DNA from: Thamnocephalis sphaerospora
Taxonomy: Eukaryota > Zoopagomycota > Zoopagomycetes > Zoopagales > Sigmoideomycetaceae
Assembly: GCA_003614735.1 (NCBI GenBank)
Contig: KZ992458.1
Span: forward strand, 1-53,793
DNA: 53,793 nucleotides
Direction: 5' to 3'
This document shows, in pieces, positions 11,960 through 22,628 of this stretch. How positions within the stretch are numbered: the first letter of the stretch is position 1; each line of letters begins with the position of its first letter. The position numbers and the translations under genes were made by a program. Below the pieces are notes generated by a model. It was not told the DNA's origin. It saw nothing but the letters and a program-made list of their open reading frames with translations, and searched no databases.

Positions 11960-13083
11960 TAACATTTGCGCATGCCAAATATAGAAGAACGCAGCGTGCT
12001 GGTACACTGACCGCACAATGTGGTGCGTAGCCGAGATGGTAGTGCTAGGGGTGGTAGTGCACATGGTAATTGTACTGTTTGAAGACCTTGCCGCATGGTA
12101 GCCGGTATTATCCCAAAGCGGCAACCGGCCCATCGTTTTATAAACGGCACAGCTCATGCTCAGCACCTGTTTTACCAATTCGCATTTCTACCTCTTCACG
12201 ACTAAAATTACCGCCATGCATACCGGAAGATTGTCGCATCGGATTTTTGCGCTTTGCCTGGTTTTGCTTACGAGTCAACATGCTGTGTTAGGCCAGCTGC
12301 TTACCACATCAGCACCTGTGTCTGTATCAACGTCAGCACCTACGCCTGTGTCAACACCAGCACTGGTCTCTGTATCCACGTCGACCTTGACGCCAACGCT
12401 AACGTCGCCGGCTGCGAGTTCACCAACATTGACCAATCCAGAGAATATCCAAAATGAGTTTGAGCGCATTAAAGATGAAATGCAGCAAAAGCATGACGCC
12501 GAAGTGCTGCGGCAAAGGCTAACGTCCGGGGAGTTGCCGCCCAAGAACGCCTTGGAGGGAGATGCGTCTCAGGGTCAGCCTGGTGCGCGTATGGCAGATG
12601 CTGCAAATAGTCTTGCCGGTGGCCGCAAAACAGGGAATACCATTGTTGTTCCCCTCGTGAGCTCATTTGGCGTACTCTTTTTGGTGGCTTTGATGGGAGC
12701 TTTCTACTATCGTCGTCGTCAGCGGCGACGACAGGAGCAGCGCAACAGATTTGAAAGCGATACCAGTGAGCAAGCAGCTACGCAGGTGACGATACCATTT
12801 GAAGGGACAGGCGCCAACGAGCACGCCCAGCAAATAGCAGCAGCTGGCCGTTATTCGCGCACCCCTGATGCGCTTGTCAGCGGGCAGCATTCACCGCGGC
12901 CTGGAATGGTCACCAGCCCATCGACGTCTACCATTGCTCCAGGTAGTCCGTTTCTTCCGCCGCCGTCGCCATTATCGCTGCAGACCGGATCACGGTATTC
13001 CCGGGTGACAGGCGCTCCATTCCCTCAGGCTTAATGCGCAGGATAGATACTAGAGATAATAAGATATCGTTAGAATTACAGTG
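11960..13083 (+). repeat. Intact copy A of a local tandem duplication
   Basis: This segment holds the upstream region, the gene at 12216-13034 and about 50 bases of 3' flank. It is recognisably similar along its length to 13512-14382. Shared landmarks in the same order include GCGCATG.CAAATATA, CCAAAG.GGCAAC.GGCC, T.TAAACGGCAC, AATGAGTTTGAGCG, CCGCCGTCGCCA.TA and GATAATAA.ATATCG. The two units are about 1.55 kb apart, start to start. Confidence 0.85.
12216..13034 (+). CDS. Small single-pass (type I) membrane protein, Ser/Thr/Pro-rich ectodomain
   Basis: This intronless gene encodes 272 residues. Residues 1-26 are a clear signal peptide (MHTGRLSHRIFALCLVLL followed by a small-residue cleavage site). 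A Thr/Ser/Pro/Val repeat-like stretch follows (TSAPVSVSTSAPTPVSTPA) and looks O-glycosylated. Next come a charged helical piece (NEFERIKDEMQQ), one transmembrane segment at about 142-166, a strong stop-transfer run (YYRRRQRRRQEQR), and a Ser/Pro-rich cytoplasmic tail of about 100 residues. I chose the ATG at 12216 (CCGCCATGC) rather than the in-frame one at 12156, because only the former puts the hydrophobic core at the right distance. A TATA-like TTTATAAAC sits about 75 bases upstream. The layout suggests a cell-surface sensor or adhesion-type protein, but no family is recognised. A decayed copy lies just downstream. Confidence 0.8.
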   Translation: MHTGRLSHRIFALCLVLLTSQHAVLGQLLTTSAPVSVSTSAPTPVSTPALVSVSTSTLTPTLTSPAASSPTLTNPENIQNEFERIKDEMQQKHDAEVLRQRLTSGELPPKNALEGDASQGQPGARMADAANSLAGGRKTGNTIVVPLVSSFGVLFLVALMGAFYYRRRQRRRQEQRNRFESDTSEQAATQVTIPFEGTGANEHAQQIAAAGRYSRTPDALVSGQHSPRPGMVTSPSTSTIAPGSPFLPPPSPLSLQTGSRYSRVTGAPFPQA

Positions 13084-13511
13084 ACTTTACGGCTTTATTT
13101 GCTTACGTGGGCTACGTTATCAAGTGATACAACGTATAAACGAGTCAACTTTCCGGCTCCACCTTTGCGGGTGGACGCTGAGTTGAACCGCCACGCCTTT
13201 GCGTGCCCTTGCTCTACAACACACATGAAGAATGGGCCGTGGTCCGGAGTCGGTCAACTTGCATCGCCCTCTCGTTGACACTAGCCCATATAAGTGACGG
13301 CAAAGGCCAACTTACTGCACCCGCATTTCAACGTGCAGGGCTGTGGTCTTTAGGCGAGCTGGTAGCGCTTGCGTTTGATGTTGGTCGCGCAACACGGTTT
13401 ATGCTCCAACGGTGCAATTCACCGCCTCACAGCAATCTTTCCAAATGCGCCTGGGCGTTGCGTTTCGGGCTGCCTTAGCTGCTGCCGTCAGCATGCCCAG
13501 GCAGCGTGGTT
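13084..13511. other. Spacer between the two duplicate units
   Basis: No coding signal is recognised. This stretch separates the intact and decayed copies and shows no obvious similarity to sequence flanking either one. Confidence 0.5.
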
Positions 13512-14382
13512 CAACGCTTGCGCATGACAAATATAAAAGAGTATGGTACGCTAACTCACGGGCCATACAATGTAACATATGACTAATGGCAGCTAATATG
13601 ATTCCAAAGTGGCAACTGGCCTATTGTCTTTGTAAACGGCACTGTTTATACTCAACGCTTGCTTTATCAACTTGTACTTTTACCCTTTCACGACGATCAA
13701 GAACCACACCCGCGTCTGGACCCGTATCAACGCCGACCTTGCTGCCAGCACCAATATTTCCGACCATAAGCATTCCAACATCAAGTCTGCCGATGCCACC
13801 CAGCCTAGGGAATATCCTAAATGAGTTTGAGCGTATACAAGATACTATATGACAAGAAAGCGAGGACAAAATGCTCCGGGAAAAGAGAATGCTTGAAGAG
13901 ATGCAGCGCGAAACTTGCGCAAGTAGCAAGGGAGCAAACAATAGCAATACCTTTATCTTTGTGGGTTCCTTTGGCGCGCTATTTTTGGCGGTGCCAGTGG
14001 ATATTTGATATTACCGCCACCGACAGTAACAACGCCCGGAACAGCACAACGTGCCCAAAAGTGATATTGATGGTCAGGAGATTGCGCAAGTAGTGCTGGA
14101 ATTAGGGGTGGCGGGAGCTAGAGAACATCTAACAAATCGCGGAGACTGGTCGTCATTCGCGTGTTATTGTACTAGCTAGCATGCAGTGGCCACCACAATC
14201 TAAAGAGATCGCCAGTCCATTAGCAACTACCATTACCTCAGACAGTTCGTTCCCTCCGCCGTCGCCACTACCGCTGCAGGCTGGGCCGTGGTATTTCAAG
14301 TGGCAGGCGTTCTATTCCCCTGGGTCTAGTGCGCAGACCAGATGTTAAAGATAATAACATATCGCCGAATTTCCAGTGCATG
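13512..14382 (+). pseudogene. Decayed tandem copy of the type I membrane protein gene
   Basis: This is copy B of the duplication. The ancestral frame can still be followed: a Thr/Pro stretch, then NILNEFERIQDTI, then a TM-like piece (FIFVGSFGALFLAV) and YYRHRQ. It contains at least three in-frame stops, TGA at 13850-13852, TGA at 14006-14008 and TAA at 14027-14029. Relative to copy A, the stretch holding the start codon and signal peptide is missing: similarity jumps from the upstream TTTCACGACGA directly into the Thr/Pro part. The tail region, including the CCGCCGTCGCCA block and the 3' flank, is still recognisable but out of frame. It is therefore not expected to make a membrane protein. 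The decayed sequence is described as found and is not reconstructed. Confidence 0.85.
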
Positions 14383-14570
14383 CCCGTTTTTCTTTTTTTT
14401 CATTGCACCACACTGCCATCAACCGCAGCCTTCTTTCCTTGCACATCTGCCTCCCACTACCGGCACGCTTACAGCACCTGTACTCTGCCGAGAGACACGC
14501 CTGCAGTGGTTTTGTGTGTTGAGGATTCCATAACGAGGTCAACTGGCTGATCGATCTGTGCTTTGACGAC

Positions 14571-17403
14571 ATGCCAACGCTAGACGAGCGGAATCCGCTG
14601 GACGACGAAAGTGTTGCAGAGACTCTGCGAGAATGGGCGCCGGCATTGGCCGAGCCGCTTGGCCGCTTCCTCACTGAGGTAGTGCCACGGCCGGAGCGCT
14701 TCCTTGGCGTGTTCGCAGCCGAGCTCAGCGCAGGTGCGGCCTCGAAAAAGGCTTTCAAAACGAGGAGCAAAAAACAGAAGCAGCAGGAGCGGCAACGGCG
14801 GCAGGCTGCGGCTCAAGCCGCATACAAGCTTCCTGAAGAGTGTCTGGCGGCAACACGCAGCTTGTTTGATCATGGTACGTGATGCAGGAACGCTGTGTGC
14901 TGATCCGCTCGTGCGCTAACATACACTTTACACGAAATGCACGCAGCCTGCGAGCTGGACTCGGAAAAGGAGGCGTTTGGACCACTGCGCCAGCTGTCTA
15001 CTGATGGTCTGGATCATGAGCAAATCTGGCAGTGCATGGAGCTGCGCAATGCGCCACTTCTCGGCTGGGCACAGGGGCGCCTGCAGGAGCTGAAGAGTGC
15101 ACTCGCCAGCCTGGATGATGCCGAAGATGTCAATAAGGCAAGCGACGACGAAGCCTCTCTCTCTGCCAGCGATACTGCGGATGGCGTAAGCGACGAGGAA
15201 AGTAGCAAGAGTGAGGAACAGGATGAAGAGAGCGAAGAAGAGGCATCCGAAGAGGCATCCGAAGAGGCATCCGAGGAGGACGAAGGCGTTGGCCTTGAGG
15301 AAATGGACGAGGAGGAGGACTATGGCTCCGACATTATGAGGTGGGGTGATATCGCATGCATGGATCCTGATCAAGGTACTAACAAAGCTGATCCTCATTT
15401 TACAGCGAGGATGAGCACATTGAGCGCAAGAAGCGCGAGCCGGCACCGCGTCGCTTCACTGGCGATAGCGATGACGACGACGAGTCTGATCACGACGACG
15501 AATATGGCGAGGCGGAGGGACTCAACGATGCCTTCTTCTCGCTCAAGGAGATGAATCAGTTTGCCGATGAGGCAGAGGATGCCGAATGGCGCGCCATTGA
15601 ACGCGAAGAACGTGGCGAAAAATCCGATGAAAACGAGGACGACGATGACGACGATGACATTGATCTGTTCCAGGGCAAGTGTAGCTGCGTGGTACACAGA
15701 ACATCTGTAGTAGCGCTAATGTCGTACCCGCTATGATGGCTTGCGACTACAGATCCAGATGATATAGACAGCGAAGAGGGCGAGGATGAGGAGGATAACG
15801 TGGACGCTAGCCGTACGTGTATGGGACGATGCCGATCAACCTCATAATGTTCAAGCAAACTGACGCGGTACAATTATTGTGCGTAGAAATCATGTATGCC
15901 GACTTTTTCCTGCCGCCCTCCAAGCGCACTGCGGGCGCCAACAAGGCGCGCAAGCCAAAGCAGGTCCAGTTTGCTGACCAAAAGGATAAGAGCGAAGGGC
16001 AGGAGGAGGATGAGGAGGGGAGCGGCGGTGAATCCGAGGGCGAAGAAGACGCAAGTGAGAAGCCGGAAGACGAGATCAAAGTACGCCGAAGCAATCTCTT
16101 TGCGGACGACGACGAGGAGGAGGCGGACGGTGAGCATGCGATCAGGAGTAATATGGTGTGCAAGCACCGAATACTAATCATGTATCTGCACATCCATTAG
16201 ACGGCAAGTCCACCTTTGAACGCCGACAGGAAAAGATTGCCGAAAAAATCAAGACGCTGGAGCAGGAAAGCATCGCTGCCAAGGACTGGACCCTTATGGG
16301 CGAGGTGGGCTCAGGATGGCGAATAGACCGTTGATGTCTAGCGCTGACTAGCAACGTCGTTGGTTAGGCTGCTGCCAAGGATCGCCCTGTCAACAGTCTG
16401 CTGGAGGAGGATTTGGAGTTTGAGCATGCTGCCAAGGTAAGTAGCCGGACCACAGACATATAATGTGCCACCCTCGCTACAGTGCTGACCGATTGAACGT
16501 CTAGACCGTTCCGGTGATCACCGAGGAGGTGACGGCAACGCTAGAGGATATGATCAAGCGCCGTATCGTCGATGTAGGCTAACCCTGGCGGTTTGGGTGA
16601 GAAAACGTGGTTTGTCTTGCACCTAGCTAACCTAGATGCAACATGTCAACGCAGAACCGCTTCGACGATGTCGTCCGGAAGCGTGATCCAAAGAGCACGC
16701 CGTTCCGTCCGTCCGAGCAGGTGGAGCTAAACGACGAGCGGAGTAAGCAGTCGCTGGCGCAGATCTACGAGGACGAGTATGTCAAGGCCACATCAAGCAC
16801 GCCAATTGCGGACGTCAAGGACGAGGCGCTGCAAAAGGAGCACGCCGACCTGGACGGCATGTGGCGTTATCTGTGTACGCAGCTGGATACACTTTCCAAT
16901 AGTCACTATGTGCCCAAGCTGGTAAGGCAGCGGCCATTTGTAGTCTTTTGCGCGCACTGCTGCTCACCAGTCGATGTTTTTATCTTTTCTCTCCTCCCAT
17001 TTCCACGCCCGTGTGTCGGCGCAATCCATAGCCCAAGCCTGAAATCAAGGTGGTGGCCGATGTTGGCGCCATTGCCATGGAAGAGGCGACTCCGGTCACG
17101 GCCAATGACGCTTCACTACTTGCGCCCGAGGAGGTGTACGATAAGAAGCGCGGCGACGTCAAGGTGAGTGTAGACCGTATGCTGCACTTGCAGCATCCCT
17201 ATCTTATGCGGTTGTGGCGAATGGCGCAGGGTACCACGGAGCTGGATCAGGCAGAGCGGAAACGGCTACGCAACCGTAAGAAGCGTCTGCATAAGCTTCG
17301 CCATGGCAGCGACAGCAAGGAGCAGACGCCTCCGGCTTTTGAAAGGGGGACCAATGCCGGCCAGACGACTAAGGCATCGGGCAAATCTAGCCACAAAGCA
17401 TAG
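14571..17403 (+). CDS. MPP10: U3 snoRNP protein Mpp10
   Basis: Mpp10 is a nucleolar U3 snoRNP / small-subunit processome subunit needed for 18S rRNA processing. Eleven exons encode about 694 residues: 14571-14874, 14947-15340, 15406-15674, 15753-15812, 15887-16129, 16201-16304, 16368-16436, 16505-16573, 16655-16921, 17032-17163 and 17230-17403. Family hallmarks appear in order: PERFLGVF near the N-terminus, LDHEQIWQCMELRN, long acidic stretches, IMYADFFLPP, STFERRQEKIAEKI, NSLLEEDLEFEH, PVITEEVTATLEDMIKRRI, RFDDVVRK, KPEIKVVADVGAIAMEE, LLAPEEVYDKKRGDVK and a basic tail. The third intron appears to start with GC (AGG|GCAAGT); a GT donor six bases later is also in phase. The 66 bp tenth intron has no in-frame stop. 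Sixteen codons upstream of the ATG are open, so an extra 5' exon cannot be excluded. Confidence 0.93.
15236..15271 (+). repeat. 12-bp coding tandem repeat in MPP10
   Basis: Three near-perfect GAAGAGGCATCC units encode Glu-Glu-Ala-Ser repeats within the acidic region, extending a Glu-rich tract without changing frame. Confidence 0.85.
15675..15752 (+). other. Possible GC-AG intron in MPP10
   Basis: The sequence CAGG|GCAAGT...CTACAG|ATCC joins LFQ to DPDDID in frame. A GT donor at 15681 would also keep the frame and add two residues (GK then Tyr), so the GC donor is not proven. Confidence 0.4.
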
Positions 17404-17648
17404 GTTTGCCAACGTGTGGAGTGAGAGGCTGGGGAGCATAGATGCAATTAAATCCATGGCAGTCAAACAACCGTCTCAAGACGGCGACAAACGTGCATGC
17501 ACAATGCATGGTTTAGTGTGCGTATGATAAAAAGATACAACATAGTGACTAGCGAATGCAGGTGGCAGTGAACGCAGCAGGCGACCGCAGTAGCGGCTGC
17601 CAGCACGCCACGCGCCAATAATAGACGAATGCAAATCAGCTGCAGCAA

Positions 17649-18961
17649 CTAGCAGATGGCCTTCATATCTTGCAGCTCCACGACCATGGCCGCTGTAGGC
17701 CGCCGGCCGCCACTCTGTCGGCGCATCGTGCGCTGCCAATACGTGCTCGCGCCAGAAGTTATGCCGCGCATCGTAGCGGTGGCCGACGTCCTGTCCTCCT
17801 CGCTGGCATAGGCGCTATCGTCTTCAGTCTCATTGGCTGCATCGTCAGAGAAAATGGCATTGGCAAGCGGTGGCGTTGTGTGCTGTACACGGCGTGGCCC
17901 AGATCGCGAGCTGACGCTGTTGAATGACCACTGGCAAGCTCGCGGAACCAAGAGTACGCCGCGTGCCACCTACGTTGGCGTATGCGCGTGAGCATGCAGC
18001 AAACAAGAATGTGTGTACGTGTATCCATGTATACGCGAACCTACCATGGTCAAGCTGTTGGTCATTAGTCGACGCAGACCTAGTGCCAGCGCAGCCGGAT
18101 GAGCACGGCTGCGTGACGACTGAGGCACCACCTTATGTGGTTTTTCCGCATCGAGATCAGCCATAGTCATCACAATGAGATCCGCATCATCATCGTCGTC
18201 GTCATTAAATGCGTTGGTTATGCCGCAATCGTAGGTTGGCATGTAGCGTTTAGATGCCGTGTCGCAGCCATTATCATCCAAGATGGCAGGAGTGACGAGA
18301 ACAGCGGAGGCAACAGGAGCCGCAGCAATGTCAGCGGTGATATCTACACCAGAATCGGCCGGAAGCGCATAGACACCATCGGCATGAGCCGCTCCGCCAT
18401 TACAGCGGGTCAACTTGCTCTTGCCTGCGAGCCCGCAGGTTGCCTCGTTCTCATACTCGCATGTCTCCTTGGTATCTTTGCTCGTCGTGGAAGATGCATC
18501 ATCGGACGCGATGCCTACCTTGAGCACGGCGGGCCCGTCGTCATCGCCGCAATCTTCCTCCTCCCGATCCGAGGTAGTAGGCTCATTGCTAAGCCGTCTT
18601 TCTTCTTCACCGTAGCTCTGGCGCGCAGTCTTGTCTTCATCCGCCGAGACTCGACGTAGGGTAACGTTGGTCGTGTCCAGAGACGACCGAGGCGATGGAA
18701 CACTAGTGGTCGCACGGAAACCGCATGGTCGCCCAGTCGTCAGAGGTACGCCCACATGGACCAGCACACCTATGGCACTTACTGTTGTGCACGCCATGAT
18801 GACGACGACAGCCGACTGAGCAGACTGGGTCGCCGTTGGCGCGGCTTCTCCAGCAGTGGATCAGTATAGTCGGCCCAGCCAATCCACGGCTGGTGCTGCA
18901 GCACCGGATTGGTGACAGCGCCCGTGGCAACGGGTGTGCTACTAGCAAATGAGGCGTTCAT
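17649..18961 (-). CDS. Hypothetical acidic/Ser-rich protein, three exons
   Basis: I do not recognise this protein. A consistent model on the minus strand is exon 18961-18783, exon 18702-18045 and exon 17969-17649, about 385 residues, with introns of 80 and 75 bp whose phases match. The N-terminus has a conserved-looking aromatic piece (HQPWIGWADYTDPLLEKP). The middle is rich in Asp/Glu, Ser and Thr, including a run of six or more Asp. The C-terminal exon has acidic clusters and ends GGRRPTAAMVVELQDMKAI. No signal peptide, membrane segment or catalytic motif is evident. The start could be further upstream (an in-frame ATG lies at 19033) or in an unseen 5' exon. A regulatory or scaffold protein is a guess only. 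Confidence 0.55.
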
Positions 18962-20255
18962 CGTATGCAGAGATGCAGTGCAACGGGACAGCGGCGTGGG
19001 GTAACACCAGCTGCGAACAGGTGACCAGGTCAATCAGACTAGAAACTAAACAGGAACAAGCCGAGTTGGTAAACGCGATAGAATAGCGGCGATCGTCCGT
19101 GGACGTAGTAGCGAGCGTGCCCAGCAGCTTTAAACGGCGCTAATCCTGCTTGCTACCTGCGCCCATCATGAGTGTGAGAACGCCGCCACGGCCGGTATCT
19201 AGAATCTCGGCGCAGGCTCACTGCCCGCCAAAGCCGCATAAGCCTGATCGGCCTTGGGGCAGCCGCCCACATCTGCGCTCCGCCCACGGCGTTTCGGGTT
19301 ATTTACCCAGCGTTGCCGGTACCTGCCGATACCGTGCGCCAGTGCCCATGACCACCCACTAAGACACCCATGACGTGGGTTGCTCACCAAGTCGTGACGA
19401 CAGCAACTGTGGCATAAAGACCGGTCAACGGTCTGTGTCGAGTAAACGGAGAAGCCGGCAAGGCAGAGTGGAGGCGGTAAAGTGTGCGTTCGTGCAGGCA
19501 CGGAAAAGGCGGTCGTGGAAAGCGTTGACAAAAGGAGTACACAGGTCGGCACTGGTGGCGGGCAATAGGCGGGTAACGTCGGCAGGCCGGCACGATGCTC
19601 GGCAGTCACTACAGACCGTCGTCCGTCACTAAAGGGGAAACGCAGGTGCAAATGGCAACCAGGAAACCGCCGACCACGGTTGCGTTGCAGGGGCAGAGAG
19701 GCGCAAATAGCGACTGAAAGAGCATTCACTTGATAGTGTGGACTAGTATGACGATGATGGACAAGGCCAGCGAGCCGCGTGGCGCGGGCAAATGGGCTTT
19801 AATGCCAGGTCGTGACCAAGATGACGGAGATCGAGTCGTATCATGGCTGGCGCAATACACACGTTCAGACATTGGTCAGGCTGGCTGCTGTGGCTACGGC
19901 TGGGCAGCCGAAAAAACGTTGACCAGTAGCCGGCATCTCGCTAGGACCACCATGCGCCCGACGATGGCAAAGGGCAGCAGGTCATGTGGGGCTATGCACA
20001 CACGCTGCCGACGCGAACCAACAAAGACAACGCGGTAGTATGCAGCTCAGCGACCCATGACGTGTTATGCACACCACGAGATGGTCATTCGCTCGGTTAA
20101 TCTGTTGATACACGATGTGTCCGCGTTCACAGGGAACTGGGCACCGATGCATTGCTACTGCTACCCATGGATCCACAAAAGCACCATATTCATCGTTAAC
20201 GCATGACATATATTAAAGCTGGTTCAAGTCGTGACAGAAGGTGCGGACGGATTGC
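18962..20255. other. 1.3 kb spacer with no recognised gene
   Basis: Several short open frames occur on both strands, but none has recognisable motifs, splice partners or convincing composition. The right end (about 20200) would hold the 3' UTR of the DUF3712 gene and the left end the leader of the hypothetical gene. Both flanking genes are on the minus strand. Confidence 0.5.
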
Positions 20256-22628
20256 CTACAGCTTGCCCACCAGCTTGACGGGCAGGTTGCTCACAGAATA
20301 GTCCAACGTAGTCTGGTAGCCACCAATGCGGACCACCAGCGTGGCCTTGACGTCCACAATCAGGTTGCCGCCGAGGGCAGCCATGGCAGCCTTGATGGCA
20401 CCGAGGTTGACGGGGATCTTCATCATAATGTTGGGCGTCGTGGTGACAGTCTTGGGCGGGAGATGGACCGGGTTCGCGCCAAAGTCCTGGTTAAGGTCGC
20501 CAAGCGACGCGCCCTTGTAGAACATTTGCGCGCTCATGGAGACTAGGTCAAGCGCCGCGTCCATGGGATTGTACGCGTCCACCTGCGACGGGGCCTGCAG
20601 GCGTAGCAGCTCGAGCGGGCTGATGGCAAAGCGTGCACCACGGATCATCTGCTCGTGAAGAGCCGGCATGGTCGAGGTGAGTCGGATGCTGCTCAGACCT
20701 TCCTTGAGCGATTCAATGTCGGTCGTGCCCTCGTAGCCAGCCACGCCAATCGGGTTCTCGATGCCGGCGGCATAGTCGCTCAGCATCTTGCGGCCTGCTG
20801 CGATGGCAGCAGCACCCTTTGGCTCAAAGTAGACGGTCGATTCAACGGTGTTGGAGCCCAGCTTGAGCGTCACATTTGGAATCTTGCAGCGACCGACCAG
20901 CTGGCCTTGGAAGAAGACCTGGAAGTAGATGTCGCCAGCCGACATTTCCACATTGGCCGGGTTGACCATGGTGACCACCAGACCAATCTCGATATGCTCT
21001 GCCGTGCCACCTTGGACGGTGATCTTGTTGACTACCAGCGGTACACTGGCCAGACCGCTCATGCCCTGGATGGTGATCTCCTGCTCAAACTTGATGTTGC
21101 GGATGGTAACGTCGCCAATGGCGGTGCTGGCCGTCGCTGCTGCTACACCCTGCATCGTCATCGACTTGCTTGGGCCCATGGCCAGGTCGCGGACAAACCG
21201 GCTGAAGCGCGCACGGCCATCGGGCGCCACGTTCATCGGCAGATCGGACAGCGAAGTTGACATGACGCCGGTAGCGGACGAGCCCTTGGCAGGCGTCATG
21301 GGCATGCTCATCTTGGCCATCTCACCGCCGTCGGAGAACACGGTGACCTCCTGCGAAATCTGCTTCATCTCGAGCGGGAAGCCAAATGGCATCTTGAAGC
21401 GACCTGTAACGCCGGGCGCGCTGGTACGTGGCGACCAGGCTGTTTCGCGTGTAAAAGCCATCTTCATCGTGCCAAGGTCCAGGCTCTGGATCAGGTTGGC
21501 ATTCTGGATACCATCAAACACCACTTTGAGCGTCGTGCCTTCGAATCCACGCTGCAGCCATGAAATAGGCTTGGCGGTAGCGTTCGGACGCACGGCCACA
21601 CCAACAACGCGCATGTCGGACGGCTTGCCGCCCATGTAGTCGGTAAACATGTCACCCAGCTGCGTCAGATCCTCAGCGCGCGACTGCGGCAGTGCACGGC
21701 CCTTCATCGACAGGTCGTTCACGCCAGGCTTGATGGTCACGCCCGTCACGTTGGCCGTGGCCATGCGCACATCCCGGTAAAAGATATCAAAGGTGAGGTC
21801 GCCCAGCTCCATGCCGAACGGCGACGGGTTGCCCATGGACGCTTCGGCAACCATGGCAATGCCGCCCAGCGGATGATTGGACGGGAGATCCATGGACTTG
21901 ATCTGCACCCCCGGGAAGTTACCCATGCCCTTGAGCGTAAGGTCCTTTTCCAGCTTGATGCCGTCCAGTGTGATGCCAAAGGCCTTCACGCGCGCTTCAC
22001 CCTTCATGGTCCAGGTAAAGTCTTCGGCGCCGATCATGACCTTGGCAAAGTCACCGAAACCTTCCTTGTTGGTGACCTCAAAGACAGGTGCCGAATCAAT
22101 CACAGCACCCTTGCCGGCCTTGGCAAACATGGGCTCCATGGCCATCTGGCCAAGCTCGGTACCCTTATAGTACAGCTTGACCTTGTCCTTGATGTCGATT
22201 TGCGCGTCCAGCGGTCCGGTATCGGTGACCATGCCGGCCATCTTCATGATAAAGTAGTCTTCCTGCGGTGTGGTGATGTTGGCCGAGGTAATGGTCATCT
22301 TGGTCGCCTTGACAAGCGACTGTGCCACGGCCGGCACAATGACAAAGATGATGACTGGGATAAGAACGGCAGCCATGATGACCATGAGCAGGCAGCAGAT
22401 GCACAGGCACATGCGACGGCGCGTCTTGAAGAAGCGGTTGCCTGAGCCAGCATCCTTTTGCTCGATGGTGTACTCGGAGGCTGCATACGAGGAGCGACGG
22501 CCGCGGGCAACATCGGACGCGGTGTCTTCGTAGCCTTCCAGGTCAAAGCGCGAATCCGCGCCTGGGCTAAGGTGCGCCCGCTGCGGGCGCGTTATCTCCA
22601 TGATATCTGGCATGTGAGACGGCGACAC
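20256..22628 (-). CDS. DUF3712-type single-pass membrane protein (Tag1-like architecture)
   Basis: This intronless gene encodes 790 residues. An N-terminal cytosolic region of about 70 residues ends in a basic KTRRR. A Cys-rich start (MCLCICCLL) then leads into one transmembrane segment (about 75-100, rich in Ile/Val). The rest, roughly 690 residues, is a series of beta-rich modules with repeated patterns such as LKGMGNFPGV, GMELGDLTFDIFY, GLASVPLVV and GDIYFQVFFQGQLVG. This is the fungal DUF3712 architecture, related to LEA-2-like lipid-transfer-type folds. The budding-yeast vacuolar protein Tag1 belongs to this group, so a vacuolar or other endomembrane location with the modules lumenal is plausible but inferred. 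An in-frame ATG six codons downstream of the first could also serve as start. Confidence 0.82.
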   Translation of the reverse strand: MSPSHMPDIMEITRPQRAHLSPGADSRFDLEGYEDTASDVARGRRSSYAASEYTIEQKDAGSGNRFFKTRRRMCLCICCLLMVIMAAVLIPVIIFVIVPAVAQSLVKATKMTITSANITTPQEDYFIMKMAGMVTDTGPLDAQIDIKDKVKLYYKGTELGQMAMEPMFAKAGKGAVIDSAPVFEVTNKEGFGDFAKVMIGAEDFTWTMKGEARVKAFGITLDGIKLEKDLTLKGMGNFPGVQIKSMDLPSNHPLGGIAMVAEASMGNPSPFGMELGDLTFDIFYRDVRMATANVTGVTIKPGVNDLSMKGRALPQSRAEDLTQLGDMFTDYMGGKPSDMRVVGVAVRPNATAKPISWLQRGFEGTTLKVVFDGIQNANLIQSLDLGTMKMAFTRETAWSPRTSAPGVTGRFKMPFGFPLEMKQISQEVTVFSDGGEMAKMSMPMTPAKGSSATGVMSTSLSDLPMNVAPDGRARFSRFVRDLAMGPSKSMTMQGVAAATASTAIGDVTIRNIKFEQEITIQGMSGLASVPLVVNKITVQGGTAEHIEIGLVVTMVNPANVEMSAGDIYFQVFFQGQLVGRCKIPNVTLKLGSNTVESTVYFEPKGAAAIAAGRKMLSDYAAGIENPIGVAGYEGTTDIESLKEGLSSIRLTSTMPALHEQMIRGARFAISPLELLRLQAPSQVDAYNPMDAALDLVSMSAQMFYKGASLGDLNQDFGANPVHLPPKTVTTTPNIMMKIPVNLGAIKAAMAALGGNLIVDVKATLVVRIGGYQTTLDYSVSNLPVKLVGKL

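Noticed and set aside
12156-12215. Upstream in-frame ATG of the type I membrane protein
   Set aside because: Using it would bury the signal peptide 20 residues inside the protein; the ATG at 12216 has a better context and a normal signal peptide.
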